Shown here in pieces: positions 7,942 to 15,593 of a stretch of DNA of 64,000 nt. Position 1 is the first letter of the stretch. Each line of letters starts with the position of its first letter. The stretch spans positions 1-64,000 of the forward strand of contig CAZIZT010000017.1 of assembly GCA_964544085.1 (NCBI GenBank), given 5' to 3'. The stretch is from CAZIZT01 sp964544085. Lineage in GTDB: Bacteria > Campylobacterota_A > Desulfurellia > Desulfurellales > Hippeaceae. The notes beneath the pieces are model-generated. The model had not been told where the DNA came from, made no database searches, and saw nothing but the letters and a program-made list of their open reading frames with translations. A program made the translations under genes and the position numbers.

Positions 7942-9681
7942 TCACTCCTCCTTTATATTCTGTAACTCCTCATACAGCTTCTCTTTAAGGCCGATAACAT
8001 GGCTCAGTACCTCTGCCAGCGGCACCAGGGTCCGTTTGGAGGGTTCTCTTCTGAGGGAGACCTCACATTTTCCCTCTGAGAAGCTCTTTTTGCCTATAAC
8101 GACACGGATAGGTATGCCTATGAGGTCCATATCGTTTAGTTTGACTCCAGCTCTCTCTTTTCTGTCGTCGTAGAGAACGTCAAGCGATCTTTTTGTCATC
8201 TCCTCATAGAGCTTATCTGCAAAGGCATTAAGCTGATCGTTTCCTGTATCCAGCGGCACTATCTCTATCTCAAACGGTGCAATTGAAATAGGCCAGATTA
8301 TGCCTTTTTCGTCGTGGTTTTGTTCTATGGCTGCCTGAGCTGTTCTACCTATGCCTATGCCGTAGCAACCCATGAAGAAGGGTTTGGTTTTTCCTCTTGC
8401 ATCAAGGAAGACAGCGTTCATCGATTCTGAGTATTTTGTGCCCAGTTTGAATATATGCCCAACCTCAATACCGCGTATCTTTTTGAGTTTGCCGTGTTTA
8501 CAGCGTGGACAGAGCTCACCTTCCTTAACGCTCCTTAGGTCTGCATAGTTGCATACAAAATCCCTTTGAGGCTTTGCGCCTGTATAGTGATAGCCCTCTT
8601 CGTTTGCGCCCACAACGAGCCTGTTTCTATGTTTTAGTCTGAGGTCGCAGATGATTTTCACGCTGTTGTTTGGAAAGTTGATAGGACCTATATAACCCTT
8701 ATGCAACCCCAGGGATTGGAGTTCGTCATCACTCAGCATGCTAAGCTCCACACTTCCCGTTGCACGCATTGCCTTTACAGGGTTGAGCTCATCATCTCCC
8801 TCAACAAAGAAGCAGAAAATTTCACCCTTTTCGTTTTTGTAAAGTAGAGCCTTTGCAGAATAGCGCTCATCCACACCAAGGTACTCGCATACGTCTTTGA
8901 TGGTCTGTTTACCCGGCGTTGGAACCTTTTTGAGCTCTTCTTCTGTGCCTGGATCGTCCACTGTGATGCTTTCCGCTCTCTCAAGGTTGGCGCTGTAGGA
9001 GCAGCTATCGCATGCAACAATTTCGTCCTCCCCGGTTGTGCTCAACACCATGAACTCTTCTGAATCCTTGCCGCCTATGGATCCTGTGTCAGCCTCAACA
9101 CACCTGAAACGCAAACCGCAACGCCTGAAAATATTGAAGTAGGCTTCTCTCATCTTCTGATAGCTCACATCCATACCGGTTTCGTCTGCATCGAAGCTGT
9201 ATGCATCTTTCATGATGAATTCTCTTGCCCTCATTAGACCGAAACGTGGTCTTATCTCATCTCTGAACTTTGTTTGAATCTGATAGAGATTTACAGGTAG
9301 ATCACGGTAGCTTTTCACATAGTGCCTTACGATGTCGGTAACCACCTCTTCGTGTGTTGGTCCAAAGACAAAGTCTCTGTTGCCTCTATCCTTTATCCTG
9401 AGCAACTCTTTGCCGTAGTCGTTCCATCTGCCGGACTCCTTCCATAACTCAGCAGGCTGTATTGCTGCCATTAGTATCTCCAGCGCGCCTGCTGCATTCA
9501 TCTCCTCTCTAACAATCTGCGATACCTTTCTGATGACCCTAAGCCCCAGCGGCAGATAGTTGTAGATGCCGCTTGCCAGCTTGTGAATAAAGCCTCCCCT
9601 TAAGAGAAGGTTGTGACTGATAGTTGCAGCCTCTTTTTGATCTTCCTTTAACGTGTATATGAACGCCTGTGAGTACCTCAT
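7942..9681 (-). CDS. proS: Prolyl-tRNA synthetase
   Basis: A 579-residue class II aminoacyl-tRNA synthetase of the bacterial (ProRS-B) type with an editing insertion. Class II motif 2 is seen near residue 140 (FRDEIRPRFGLMRAREFIMK). The INS editing domain occupies about residues 225-385. GCYGIGIGRTAQAAIEQNHD is motif 3, followed by an anticodon-binding domain from about 470. Cysteine pairs (CDSC near 224, CPRC near 398) flank the insertion. It charges tRNA-Pro in the cytosol. A good sigma-70 promoter lies 30 bases upstream, making it the first gene of its operon. Confidence 0.95.
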   Translation of the reverse strand: MRYSQAFIYTLKEDQKEAATISHNLLLRGGFIHKLASGIYNYLPLGLRVIRKVSQIVREEMNAAGALEILMAAIQPAELWKESGRWNDYGKELLRIKDRGNRDFVFGPTHEEVVTDIVRHYVKSYRDLPVNLYQIQTKFRDEIRPRFGLMRAREFIMKDAYSFDADETGMDVSYQKMREAYFNIFRRCGLRFRCVEADTGSIGGKDSEEFMVLSTTGEDEIVACDSCSYSANLERAESITVDDPGTEEELKKVPTPGKQTIKDVCEYLGVDERYSAKALLYKNEKGEIFCFFVEGDDELNPVKAMRATGSVELSMLSDDELQSLGLHKGYIGPINFPNNSVKIICDLRLKHRNRLVVGANEEGYHYTGAKPQRDFVCNYADLRSVKEGELCPRCKHGKLKKIRGIEVGHIFKLGTKYSESMNAVFLDARGKTKPFFMGCYGIGIGRTAQAAIEQNHDEKGIIWPISIAPFEIEIVPLDTGNDQLNAFADKLYEEMTKRSLDVLYDDRKERAGVKLNDMDLIGIPIRVVIGKKSFSEGKCEVSLRREPSKRTLVPLAEVLSHVIGLKEKLYEELQNIKEE

Positions 9682-9710
9682 TTTTCAAACCTCAAGAAAA
9701 AATTTTGCCT

Positions 9711-9739
9711 ATTATAGGCTGATTTTTTCCTTTTTGCAA
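9711..9739 (-). promoter_or_regulatory. Sigma-70 promoter of the proS operon
   Basis: Minus strand: TTGCAA at 9734-9739, a 17-base spacer, and TATAAT at 9711-9716. The -10 box lies within a small GCCTA/TAGGC inverted repeat. Predicted start is near 9704, leaving a leader of about 22 bases before ATG 9681, with GAGG as ribosome-binding site. Confidence 0.75.
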
Positions 9740-9756
9740 TTGTAAGCAGGAGTTTT

Positions 9757-9824
9757 CTTAAATGGACAACCCCGAGCCCTATTGCGGGTGGGTTGGGGGA
9801 GCAGGCTCAGGGTCGTCCATTAAG
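9757..9824. repeat. Long imperfect inverted repeat (about 20-bp stem) with TTAA at both ends
   Basis: CTTAA at 9757-9761 pairs with TTAAG at 9820-9824. Bases 9763-9778 pair with 9804-9819 at 14 of 16 positions, with one bulged base between the two helices. The loop of 25 bases is G-rich on the plus strand. No T run follows on either strand. It could be a factor-dependent terminator for transcription arriving from the right, part of a structured RNA, or a relic of a small mobile element; the sequence does not decide. Confidence 0.5.
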
Positions 9825-9844
9825 GGTTGAGTGTTCCTATTATG

Positions 9845-9973
9845 TTATGAGGGAGGTTTGTTGGCTAATGAATTCCAGCTTTCCTGTAAACCCATCCGTT
9901 CCATTTTTATGGTAAAAAGGCCCATTGTATATTCGTTTGTTTGAGGCCTCTTGTCGTCGATACAAGCTTTCAT
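9845..9973 (-). CDS. Possible 42-residue small protein, unrecognised
   Basis: A frame from ATG 9973 to TAA 9845 encodes 42 residues, including the stretch KMERMGLQESWNSLANKPPS. AAGGA lies nine bases before the ATG, and an in-frame stop precedes it by three codons. It is followed after 20 bases by the hairpin at 9757-9824. It has no membrane segment and no family I recognise. In a 505-base gap a frame this short can arise by chance. Confidence 0.2.
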   Translation of the reverse strand: MKACIDDKRPQTNEYTMGLFTIKMERMGLQESWNSLANKPPS

Positions 9974-10125
9974 GCCAGGCTATCCTTTTGTAGACAATAC
10001 TTAACCTTTTTGCCCGTCAAACTTTATTACTTAAACAAGGTTACTCTCCTGAAGGTGCTTGTCAATAGATTAGTTTGTAATCTGTATTGGTGACTAACAA
10101 TATTCAAAACCAGTAGCAGTTTAAC

Positions 10126-10154
10126 TTGAGTGTACCTAACGAATATGCTATTTT
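10126..10154 (+). promoter_or_regulatory. Possible hemL promoter
   Basis: TTGAGT at 10126-10131, a 17-base spacer and TATTTT at 10149-10154 (four of six in the -10). Predicted start near 10161, 26 bases before hemL. Confidence 0.45.
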
Positions 10155-10186
10155 AAACCAAGCGACAGGCTATAAGGAGGATTGCC

Positions 10187-11488
10187 ATGTTTGAAAAAAG
10201 TGCCTATCTGTTTGATGAGGCAAAAAAATTCATAGCTGGCGGTGTCAATAGTCCGGTAAGGGCATTCAAAAGTGTTGGCGTTCATCCGCTGTTTATAAAA
10301 TCCGGTAAGGGATCCAGGCTATACGATGTGGACGGCAATGAGCTGATCGATTATGTCAATAGCTGGGGGCCTGCCATATTGGGTCATGCACATCCCGAGG
10401 TAGTGAGAAAAGTGAGAGCCGTTGCAGAAAACGGCTTCGGTTTTGGTGCACCCACTACCCTGGAAACTGAGCTGGCAAAGCGCATAGTTGAGGCATTCGA
10501 TTCAATAGAAAAGGTTAGATTTGTAAATTCCGGTACAGAGGCTGCCATGAGTGCCATCAGGCTGGCAAGAGGCGTGACAGGCAGGGATTATATTGTCAAG
10601 TTTACAGGTTGCTACCACGGGCACTCCGACGGTTTGCTTGTGGGCGCTGGAAGCGGTGCAAGCACGTTTGGTGTGCCATCGAGTAAGGGCGTTCCGGCTG
10701 ACTTTGCCAGCCATACGATTCTTTGTGACTACAATAATGCAGAGCAACTAAAAGAGATATTTTCAAGATACGGAGAGAGGATAGCCTGTGTAATAGTGGA
10801 GCCGGTTGCGGGCAATATGGGTGTAATTAAGCCCGTGGAGGGTTTTTTAAAAACGGCTCGTGAGGTGTGCGATCAATACGGAAGTCTGTTGATTTTTGAT
10901 GAAGTTATGACAGGTTTCAGGCTCACGTACGGTGGTGCCCAACATCTGTTTGGTATTAAGCCCGATATAACGGTGCTTGGCAAGGTTATAGGTGGAGGAT
11001 TCCCTGCTGCATGTTTTGGATCAAGCGCAGAGATTATGGAGAGGCTCGCTCCAGAGGGCGATGTGTATCAGGCAGGCACACTTAGCGGCAATCCGGTTGC
11101 TATGGCTGCTGGTATAGCAACGCTGGACATCCTGAAGAGAACCGATCCCTACAAGGACCTTGATATGAACACAACAAAGATAGTCTCAAGAGCCATTGGT
11201 CTTGCCAATCAGTATGGTATCCCCCTTTCGGGAGAGTCTATCGGTTCAATGTTCTGTCTGTTTTTTAACGATGTGAAGCCGGCTAACTATACGGATGTAA
11301 CAAGGTGCGATATGAGGCTGTTTGCCTCTTACTTTGTGGGTATGCTCTCTCGCGGAATCTATCTACCACCGTCACAGTATGAAGCGAACTTTATCAGCAC
11401 AGCTCATACTCTTGAGGATATAGAAAATACCCTCGTGGCTATGGAAGAGGTATTTAAAGAGCTATCAGAAGGCAAGCTTTACGTGTGA
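10187..11488 (+). CDS. hemL: Glutamate-1-semialdehyde 2,1-aminomutase
   Basis: A 433-residue PLP enzyme that converts glutamate-1-semialdehyde to 5-aminolevulinate in the C5 route to haem, and to the corrin ring of B12. Motifs: GGVNSPVRAF at the N-terminus, FVNSGTEAAMSAIRLARG near 110, LLIFDEVMTGFR near 235, and the PLP lysine in TVLGKVIGGGFPAA near residue 265. Length matches the family (about 427). AAGGAGG precedes the ATG. The stop is one base before the F0 genes, so it leads that operon. Confidence 0.95.
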   Translation: MFEKSAYLFDEAKKFIAGGVNSPVRAFKSVGVHPLFIKSGKGSRLYDVDGNELIDYVNSWGPAILGHAHPEVVRKVRAVAENGFGFGAPTTLETELAKRIVEAFDSIEKVRFVNSGTEAAMSAIRLARGVTGRDYIVKFTGCYHGHSDGLLVGAGSGASTFGVPSSKGVPADFASHTILCDYNNAEQLKEIFSRYGERIACVIVEPVAGNMGVIKPVEGFLKTAREVCDQYGSLLIFDEVMTGFRLTYGGAQHLFGIKPDITVLGKVIGGGFPAACFGSSAEIMERLAPEGDVYQAGTLSGNPVAMAAGIATLDILKRTDPYKDLDMNTTKIVSRAIGLANQYGIPLSGESIGSMFCLFFNDVKPANYTDVTRCDMRLFASYFVGMLSRGIYLPPSQYEANFISTAHTLEDIENTLVAMEEVFKELSEGKLYV

Positions 11489-11489
11489 T

Positions 11490-11729
11490 ATGGGAAAGAA
11501 AAAGCGTCTTTTTGGCGATCTTTATGATGCCACAACCATCGGTTTAAGTGTGGTTTTTTCCATTTTGATAGGTGGAGGTATAGGATTGTGGCTTGATACC
11601 AGATACCACACTCCCTACCACTGGGTCTTTTTTCTCTTTCTTTTCTTCGGCATCGTGGCGGGTTTCAGGAATATGTACCGCGGCATGAAAAGGATAGAGA
11701 GGAATGAGGATAACAACCAAAAGACTTGA
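11490..11729 (+). CDS. atpZ: AtpZ-like F0F1 ATP synthase accessory protein
   Basis: A 79-residue protein with two hydrophobic segments (about 16-34 and 44-62) and charged ends. Small proteins of the AtpZ/AtpI group are encoded just ahead of the F0 genes and are implicated in c-ring assembly or in Mg/Ca transport. IGGGIGLWLDTRYHTPYHW is typical of the AtpZ branch. The gene lies one base after hemL, and its 3' end overlaps the next gene by 26 bases. Confidence 0.7.
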   Translation: MGKKKRLFGDLYDATTIGLSVVFSILIGGGIGLWLDTRYHTPYHWVFFLFLFFGIVAGFRNMYRGMKRIERNEDNNQKT

Positions 11730-12063
11730 AATAATATTTGTTATAGTGTACTTTGTTGTAGCCGCGCTGTGTTTGCTTTTTGCCGGCAAGCGTGTTTTTT
11801 TAGCCTTTTCTGCCGGTTTTGCTCTGGCGCTTGGCGATTGGTACATATTGAAATTTATGTCCAGACGCTGGCTTAAGAGAAAGCGTTTCTCTCTTATGGA
11901 GAATTTCGTGCGGTACCTGGTTGTTGGAGCCGGTATCTGGATGCTGTTTAAAGCCGGATTGAACATTATTGGTATTGTACTTGGAGTATCGGTTATTCCG
12001 GTTTCGCTTATGGCCGTATCCGGTTATGGCCTTGTTGATAAGAACTTATCGGTTGATGAGTAG
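11704..12063 (+). CDS. atpI: ATP synthase subunit I-like membrane protein
   Basis: A 119-residue protein with about four hydrophobic segments, placed between atpZ and atpB as expected for AtpI, the chaperone-like protein that helps assemble the c-ring. Sequence similarity within this family is low, and the call rests mainly on size, topology and position. The start overlaps atpZ, and GAGAGG sits almost directly against the ATG, suggesting translation coupled to atpZ. Confidence 0.65.
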   Translation: MRITTKRLEIIFVIVYFVVAALCLLFAGKRVFLAFSAGFALALGDWYILKFMSRRWLKRKRFSLMENFVRYLVVGAGIWMLFKAGLNIIGIVLGVSVIPVSLMAVSGYGLVDKNLSVDE

Positions 12064-12072
12064 GAGGGCTTT

Positions 12073-12744
12073 ATGGAGGCACCAACCTTTCTGGACTTCA
12101 TAATCCATGCAACAGGTTTGCCGGGTTTTCTTGTTTTCACATGGTTTATTATGCTTGTTATCGTGGTGCTTGCGTTCATAGCCAGAGCAACACTAAAGAT
12201 GATGCCTGAAGGATATCAAAATGTTGTTGAGGCTGTTGTCGAGGGCTGGTACAGGTTCGTCGAGGATATACTGGGTCCCGAGGAGGCGCCGAAACACTTT
12301 CCACTTATAGCTACCCTGGGCATTTTTATCTTTTTTGCGAATATTGTAGAGCTCGTGCCAGGATTTATACCGCCTACCTCATCCTGGAATACAACCATAG
12401 CAATGGCGATCATCGTTTTTGTTTATTATCAGTATCTGGGAATAAGAAAACACGGGTTTAAGTATATAAAACACTTCATGGGACCGGTCTGGTGGCTTGT
12501 GCCCATCATGATGCCGGTTGAAATTATAGGCCACTTTGCAAGAATCCTCTCACTGTCCGTCAGGTTGATGGGCAATATAGGTGGGGACGATATTCTGCTT
12601 GCCGTGCTGTTTTTTCTCGTTCCCTGGATAGTGCCTTTGCCCATAATGGGAATCGTTCTGCTTGCTGCAACACTGCAGGCGTTTATATTTCCACTGTTGT
12701 CAACTCTGTACATAGCAGATGCCATTAGTGAACCAGAAGCATAG
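12073..12744 (+). CDS. atpB: F0F1 ATP synthase subunit a
   Basis: A 223-residue membrane protein with five or six hydrophobic helices. HFARILSLSVRLMGNIGGDD carries the essential stator arginine that contacts the c-ring carboxylate. The C-terminal LLAATLQAFIFPLLSTLYIA is also characteristic. Subunit a forms the ion half-channels. It is grouped with atpE but not with the F1 genes or subunit b, a split arrangement known from Campylobacterota and some relatives. Confidence 0.92.
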   Translation: MEAPTFLDFIIHATGLPGFLVFTWFIMLVIVVLAFIARATLKMMPEGYQNVVEAVVEGWYRFVEDILGPEEAPKHFPLIATLGIFIFFANIVELVPGFIPPTSSWNTTIAMAIIVFVYYQYLGIRKHGFKYIKHFMGPVWWLVPIMMPVEIIGHFARILSLSVRLMGNIGGDDILLAVLFFLVPWIVPLPIMGIVLLAATLQAFIFPLLSTLYIADAISEPEA

Positions 12745-12781
12745 AATGTTTGTTTTTGATTTTTTGTGAGGAGGTGGACCG

Positions 12782-13123
12782 ATGAGAAGATTTTCTACCG
12801 TTCTTATTGCACTGTTCGGTGTGCTTATTGCACTGCCTGCGCTTGCAGCCGGTGAACCTGCGAGTGCAACACTTGTTCTGAAAAAGTACTACATGTTTGT
12901 TGCTATGGGCGGTGCAATCGGACTTGGACTTGCGGCTGGTGGTGGCGGCATTGGTCAGGGCCATGCCGTGAACGGCACTGTGCTTGCAACAGCAAGAAAT
13001 CCAGGACTTTCTGGTAAGCTGCTTACCCTCATGATGATCGGCCTTGCTATGATCGAGTCTCTTGTTATCTACATGCTGGTTATCGTGCTGATCATCTTCT
13101 ACACCAATCCGTTTCATATCTGA
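12782..13123 (+). CDS. atpE: F0F1 ATP synthase subunit c with signal-like N-terminus and Na+-type ligand residues
   Basis: A 113-residue proteolipid. The first 23 residues look like a cleavable signal peptide ending ALPALAA. Two helices follow, joined by the polar loop TARNPGLSGK. The ion carboxylate is Glu92 in GLAMIESLVIYMLV. Gln59, Ser93 and Tyr97 occupy the spacings of Gln32, Ser66 and Tyr70 relative to Glu65 in the sodium-binding Ilyobacter c subunit; the Thr67 position is Leu94. Sodium coupling is therefore possible but unproven. GAGGAGGTGG precedes the ATG, and a strong terminator follows. Confidence 0.9.
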   Translation: MRRFSTVLIALFGVLIALPALAAGEPASATLVLKKYYMFVAMGGAIGLGLAAGGGGIGQGHAVNGTVLATARNPGLSGKLLTLMMIGLAMIESLVIYMLVIVLIIFYTNPFHI

Positions 13124-13146
13124 TCAGGGAAACAAGACGGTTGTCG

Positions 13147-13178
13147 AAAGGGGGTATGAGTATTCATGCCCCCTTTTT
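13147..13178 (+). terminator. Rho-independent terminator after atpE
   Basis: GGGGG at 13150-13154 pairs with CCCCC at 13169-13173, and ATGA with TCAT inside it, with a small loop. TTTTT follows at 13174-13178. It ends the hemL-atpE operon and overlaps the stop codon of the converging oxidoreductase gene. Confidence 0.85.
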
Positions 13179-14844
13179 ATTTTTCCAGATCAACGAATAG
13201 GTCGTAATAGGAAAGGGCATATTTTGCGTCGGTTGGCGTTGCTGGTGTCAGGGCGTTTACCTTCAGCGATCTGTTTTTGTAGCTGAAAGCTGTGTTACCC
13301 CTTGTCTTGTCCGTGACGATACACTCGAACAGCTCATGTGCAATAGGGCTTCTGACCATAACCCTATCTTTGTTTTTTATGCCCCTGGATTCTGCTGCCT
13401 GTGGTGATATGTATATCTTTTCATTTTCTGATATGTGCGTTTGGGAATTCAGGTACGCACCGGATGATAAGCTTACAAGCCTGAGCCCCTTGGATTTGAG
13501 CGGTAAGCTCAAACCTATAGTGTCGATATGGGGCTCTCTTTGTGCCGGTTTATCGTCTGTTGTAATACTATCAAGCAAGGGCGGTGATATGTTTATATCG
13601 AGTTTGTCAGCCAGCTCTCTTACCAGCTGAATGTCTGTTAGATAGTCTTCAATAAGCCTTTCTCTTTTGTGGGTCTTGTTGAAAAAGTAGCTTCCCTGCA
13701 CATCTTCCTGTGCGAACATTCCGCCTACCCTGATAAACAGATCGGCAAACCTGGCGGTTTCTGTTATGTTTGTGTCAACCACAACCAGTTTTTTCTCCTC
13801 AAAGGCATGCATCAGCGCGCCGTTTTCAGGTAATGTTACAGCTGGATTTGCCGCAACTATTACTATGAGGTCAAATAATCCTGCTGAAAGCACGAAGGGA
13901 AGCGAGGCGATCTGGACATGTCGTTTTTTTGGTGCCGCCACAGGTGGCGATATACCGTATTTTGATGGCCTTGAGAAGTAGAGTGTGTCTAAATTCTTTG
14001 TGTAGAAAGCAAGTCTGTTTACCCACTGAATAGAGTTTTTGCCGTTTGAGTAACGTTGCATACCTATTCCCTCGATGATACCTGTGGAACCTGGCTTTAT
14101 GAAATCAAGGAGCATGTCCAGATCAGCTTTTGTAATGCCTATAAGTTCAAGCATGGTTTTGGTGGCTGTTGATGACGAAACGTAACCCAGGCGCTCCAGT
14201 ATGAGATGAGCAAGGATACCGTCGGTTGCAGGTTCAATCTGAAGGTACTCATCGGCAATTGCAGCCGTTTCTGAGCGTATAGGATCTATATACACGATTT
14301 TCTTGCCGCTCTTTTTCAATTTTAACAGATAGGCAAAGAGATGCGGTGAAGTGACAAGGGCGTTTTTGCCAAACAGTACGATGCTGTCAACGCTGTTTAG
14401 GTTCTCAATGGGTGGATTTGAGCAGACACCAAAGTCTTCAATGTGAGCGATTATGCCGGTCTCGTCGCATGGGCTGCCCTTTACAAAGTAGACATTGTCC
14501 AATCCTGAAAAGAGCTTATCCCAGTATCCCATGTAGTAGCCCAGGCTACCAGAACCCCTGTAGAAGAGTATTCTGCCATTTTTATGTTTTTTGATAAGGT
14601 TTGCAAACTCGTCAATTACGTCCGGGTTTTCAATCCTCTTGCCGTTTTTTACCACAAAGGATGCATCGCTGTTGTCAGCTACCTCTCTTTTGTAGAATTT
14701 CTTTAGTTTGGAGCAGACAAAACCCTTATCCAAAAACTGTTCTTTGATGGGTTCAACTTTTAACCCTTTACCTGAGACTGAGGCAAAAAATGGACACGTA
14801 TCAGGGCAATCCTTTGAGCAGAACATCCGCTTTATTTCATCCAT
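13177..14844 (-). CDS. Small molybdopterin-dependent oxidoreductase with one [4Fe-4S] cluster
   Basis: A 555-residue member of the DMSO-reductase/formate dehydrogenase superfamily. Cys9, Cys13, Cys17 and Cys44 form the N-terminal iron-sulfur motif. RILFYRGSGSLGYYMGYW, then GKKIVYIDPIRSETA, are cofactor-binding stretches. Cys126 in GSPCDETG is at the likely molybdenum/tungsten ligand position. A C-terminal MopB barrel follows (from about 440). There is no Tat signal, so it is cytoplasmic. It is shorter than typical catalytic subunits (700-900), and the substrate is unknown. It is the last gene of the long minus operon, overlapping the JetD-like gene by 13 bases. TorD at 44365 could mature it. 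Confidence 0.8.
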   Translation of the reverse strand: MDEIKRMFCSKDCPDTCPFFASVSGKGLKVEPIKEQFLDKGFVCSKLKKFYKREVADNSDASFVVKNGKRIENPDVIDEFANLIKKHKNGRILFYRGSGSLGYYMGYWDKLFSGLDNVYFVKGSPCDETGIIAHIEDFGVCSNPPIENLNSVDSIVLFGKNALVTSPHLFAYLLKLKKSGKKIVYIDPIRSETAAIADEYLQIEPATDGILAHLILERLGYVSSSTATKTMLELIGITKADLDMLLDFIKPGSTGIIEGIGMQRYSNGKNSIQWVNRLAFYTKNLDTLYFSRPSKYGISPPVAAPKKRHVQIASLPFVLSAGLFDLIVIVAANPAVTLPENGALMHAFEEKKLVVVDTNITETARFADLFIRVGGMFAQEDVQGSYFFNKTHKRERLIEDYLTDIQLVRELADKLDINISPPLLDSITTDDKPAQREPHIDTIGLSLPLKSKGLRLVSLSSGAYLNSQTHISENEKIYISPQAAESRGIKNKDRVMVRSPIAHELFECIVTDKTRGNTAFSYKNRSLKVNALTPATPTDAKYALSYYDLFVDLEK

Positions 14845-15593
14845 GGCGGTTTTTCTATCTCCTTTCTGTAGATTAGAGAATGCACGAACTCCTGTTCAAC
14901 ACTTATGTTGTCTTCCAGCAGATCAACGATCTCCTTGGAGTTTTGAAAACTGCATCCATCGGGTTTCTGGTTGTTTTTTGGTAATCTATCTCTATAGCGC
15001 GACAGAATGAACCGCAACGTCTCAACATCCGGATAGAATTCCATATCCGGCAGCCGTTTTTTAAAGGCTTCGAATATGGCAAGACCCTCAAGATCGGCAT
15101 CGCCAAAGTGAATCAGACGAAGTGGATCTAAGCGCTCTATGAATTTGATAAGGGAGTTTATCAGGTGGAAGCCTTTGCTGTAGAGGAATATTGCGTTATT
15201 TGGTTTGGCGCTCATGAAGAATGAAAGGTTTTCTGAGACAACCACTGTTGCCCTGGTGTGTTGCAGGCTTTTGATGTCACCACCAAAGAAGGCGCACAGG
15301 TGCAGCTTTTCTGTTAGTTCTCTCATGCTGACTCCGTTTATCTGAAGACCCGTGTCGGTTCGTATGTATATAATGTTAGGTCTTTCTACCGTAGCGAACC
15401 TATTGAACAGTGCCCTGAGTTTGCTGTTTCTATCTATTATTTTTGAGCTGCCAAACAGGTAGGCTGACACGAAGCGCAGATCTTCTCCTGCGTAGGTATG
15501 TTTCATAAAATCGATAATACGGAGGGCCTTTTCGTATAGTTGCTTGTCGTTTCGGCTAATATTCAGCTCATCAAGCAACTTTTCTGCGTTCAT
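14832..15593 (-). CDS. Solitary JetD-like protein (Toprim-fold, DUF2220/DUF2399 type)
   Basis: A 253-residue soluble protein. VVVSENLSFF (Glu121) and LIHFGDADLEGLAIF (Asp165, Asp167) reproduce the Glu and DxD of a Toprim nuclease centre, with VEQEFV near the end, as in the JetD nuclease of Wadjet and topoisomerase VI A-like proteins. The N-terminal 110 residues lack an obvious family. No jetA, jetB or jetC lies nearby. Instead it sits between a glycosyltransferase (4-base ATGA overlap) and a molybdoenzyme. Its role is unknown; DNA cleavage is inferred from motifs only. Confidence 0.6.
   Translation of the reverse strand: MNAEKLLDELNISRNDKQLYEKALRIIDFMKHTYAGEDLRFVSAYLFGSSKIIDRNSKLRALFNRFATVERPNIIYIRTDTGLQINGVSMRELTEKLHLCAFFGGDIKSLQHTRATVVVSENLSFFMSAKPNNAIFLYSKGFHLINSLIKFIERLDPLRLIHFGDADLEGLAIFEAFKKRLPDMEFYPDVETLRFILSRYRDRLPKNNQKPDGCSFQNSKEIVDLLEDNISVEQEFVHSLIYRKEIEKPPWMK

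Larger units (their letters stand above)
9682..10186. other. 505-base intergenic region between divergent proS and hemL
   Basis: This region is unusually long for such a compact window. It holds the proS promoter (9711-9739), a long hairpin (9757-9824), a short possible reading frame on the minus strand (9845-9973), several shorter inverted repeats between 9920 and 9970, and a possible hemL promoter (10126-10154). I tested by eye for SRP, tmRNA and RNase P core motifs and found none. The remainder shows nothing I can name. Confidence 0.6.

Noticed and set aside
9757..9824. Signal recognition particle RNA
   Set aside because: The long hairpin shape is suggestive, but the conserved GGAAG/AGCAGC apical domain is absent on both strands.
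12725..13117. 130-residue frame on the minus strand across atpE
   Set aside because: It is antisense to a clearly conserved c subunit and has a composition typical of a shadow frame.
13177..14844. Selenocysteine-containing formate dehydrogenase
   Set aside because: There is no in-frame TGA; the candidate ligand position is an ordinary Cys codon, and the protein is too short for a standard formate dehydrogenase subunit.
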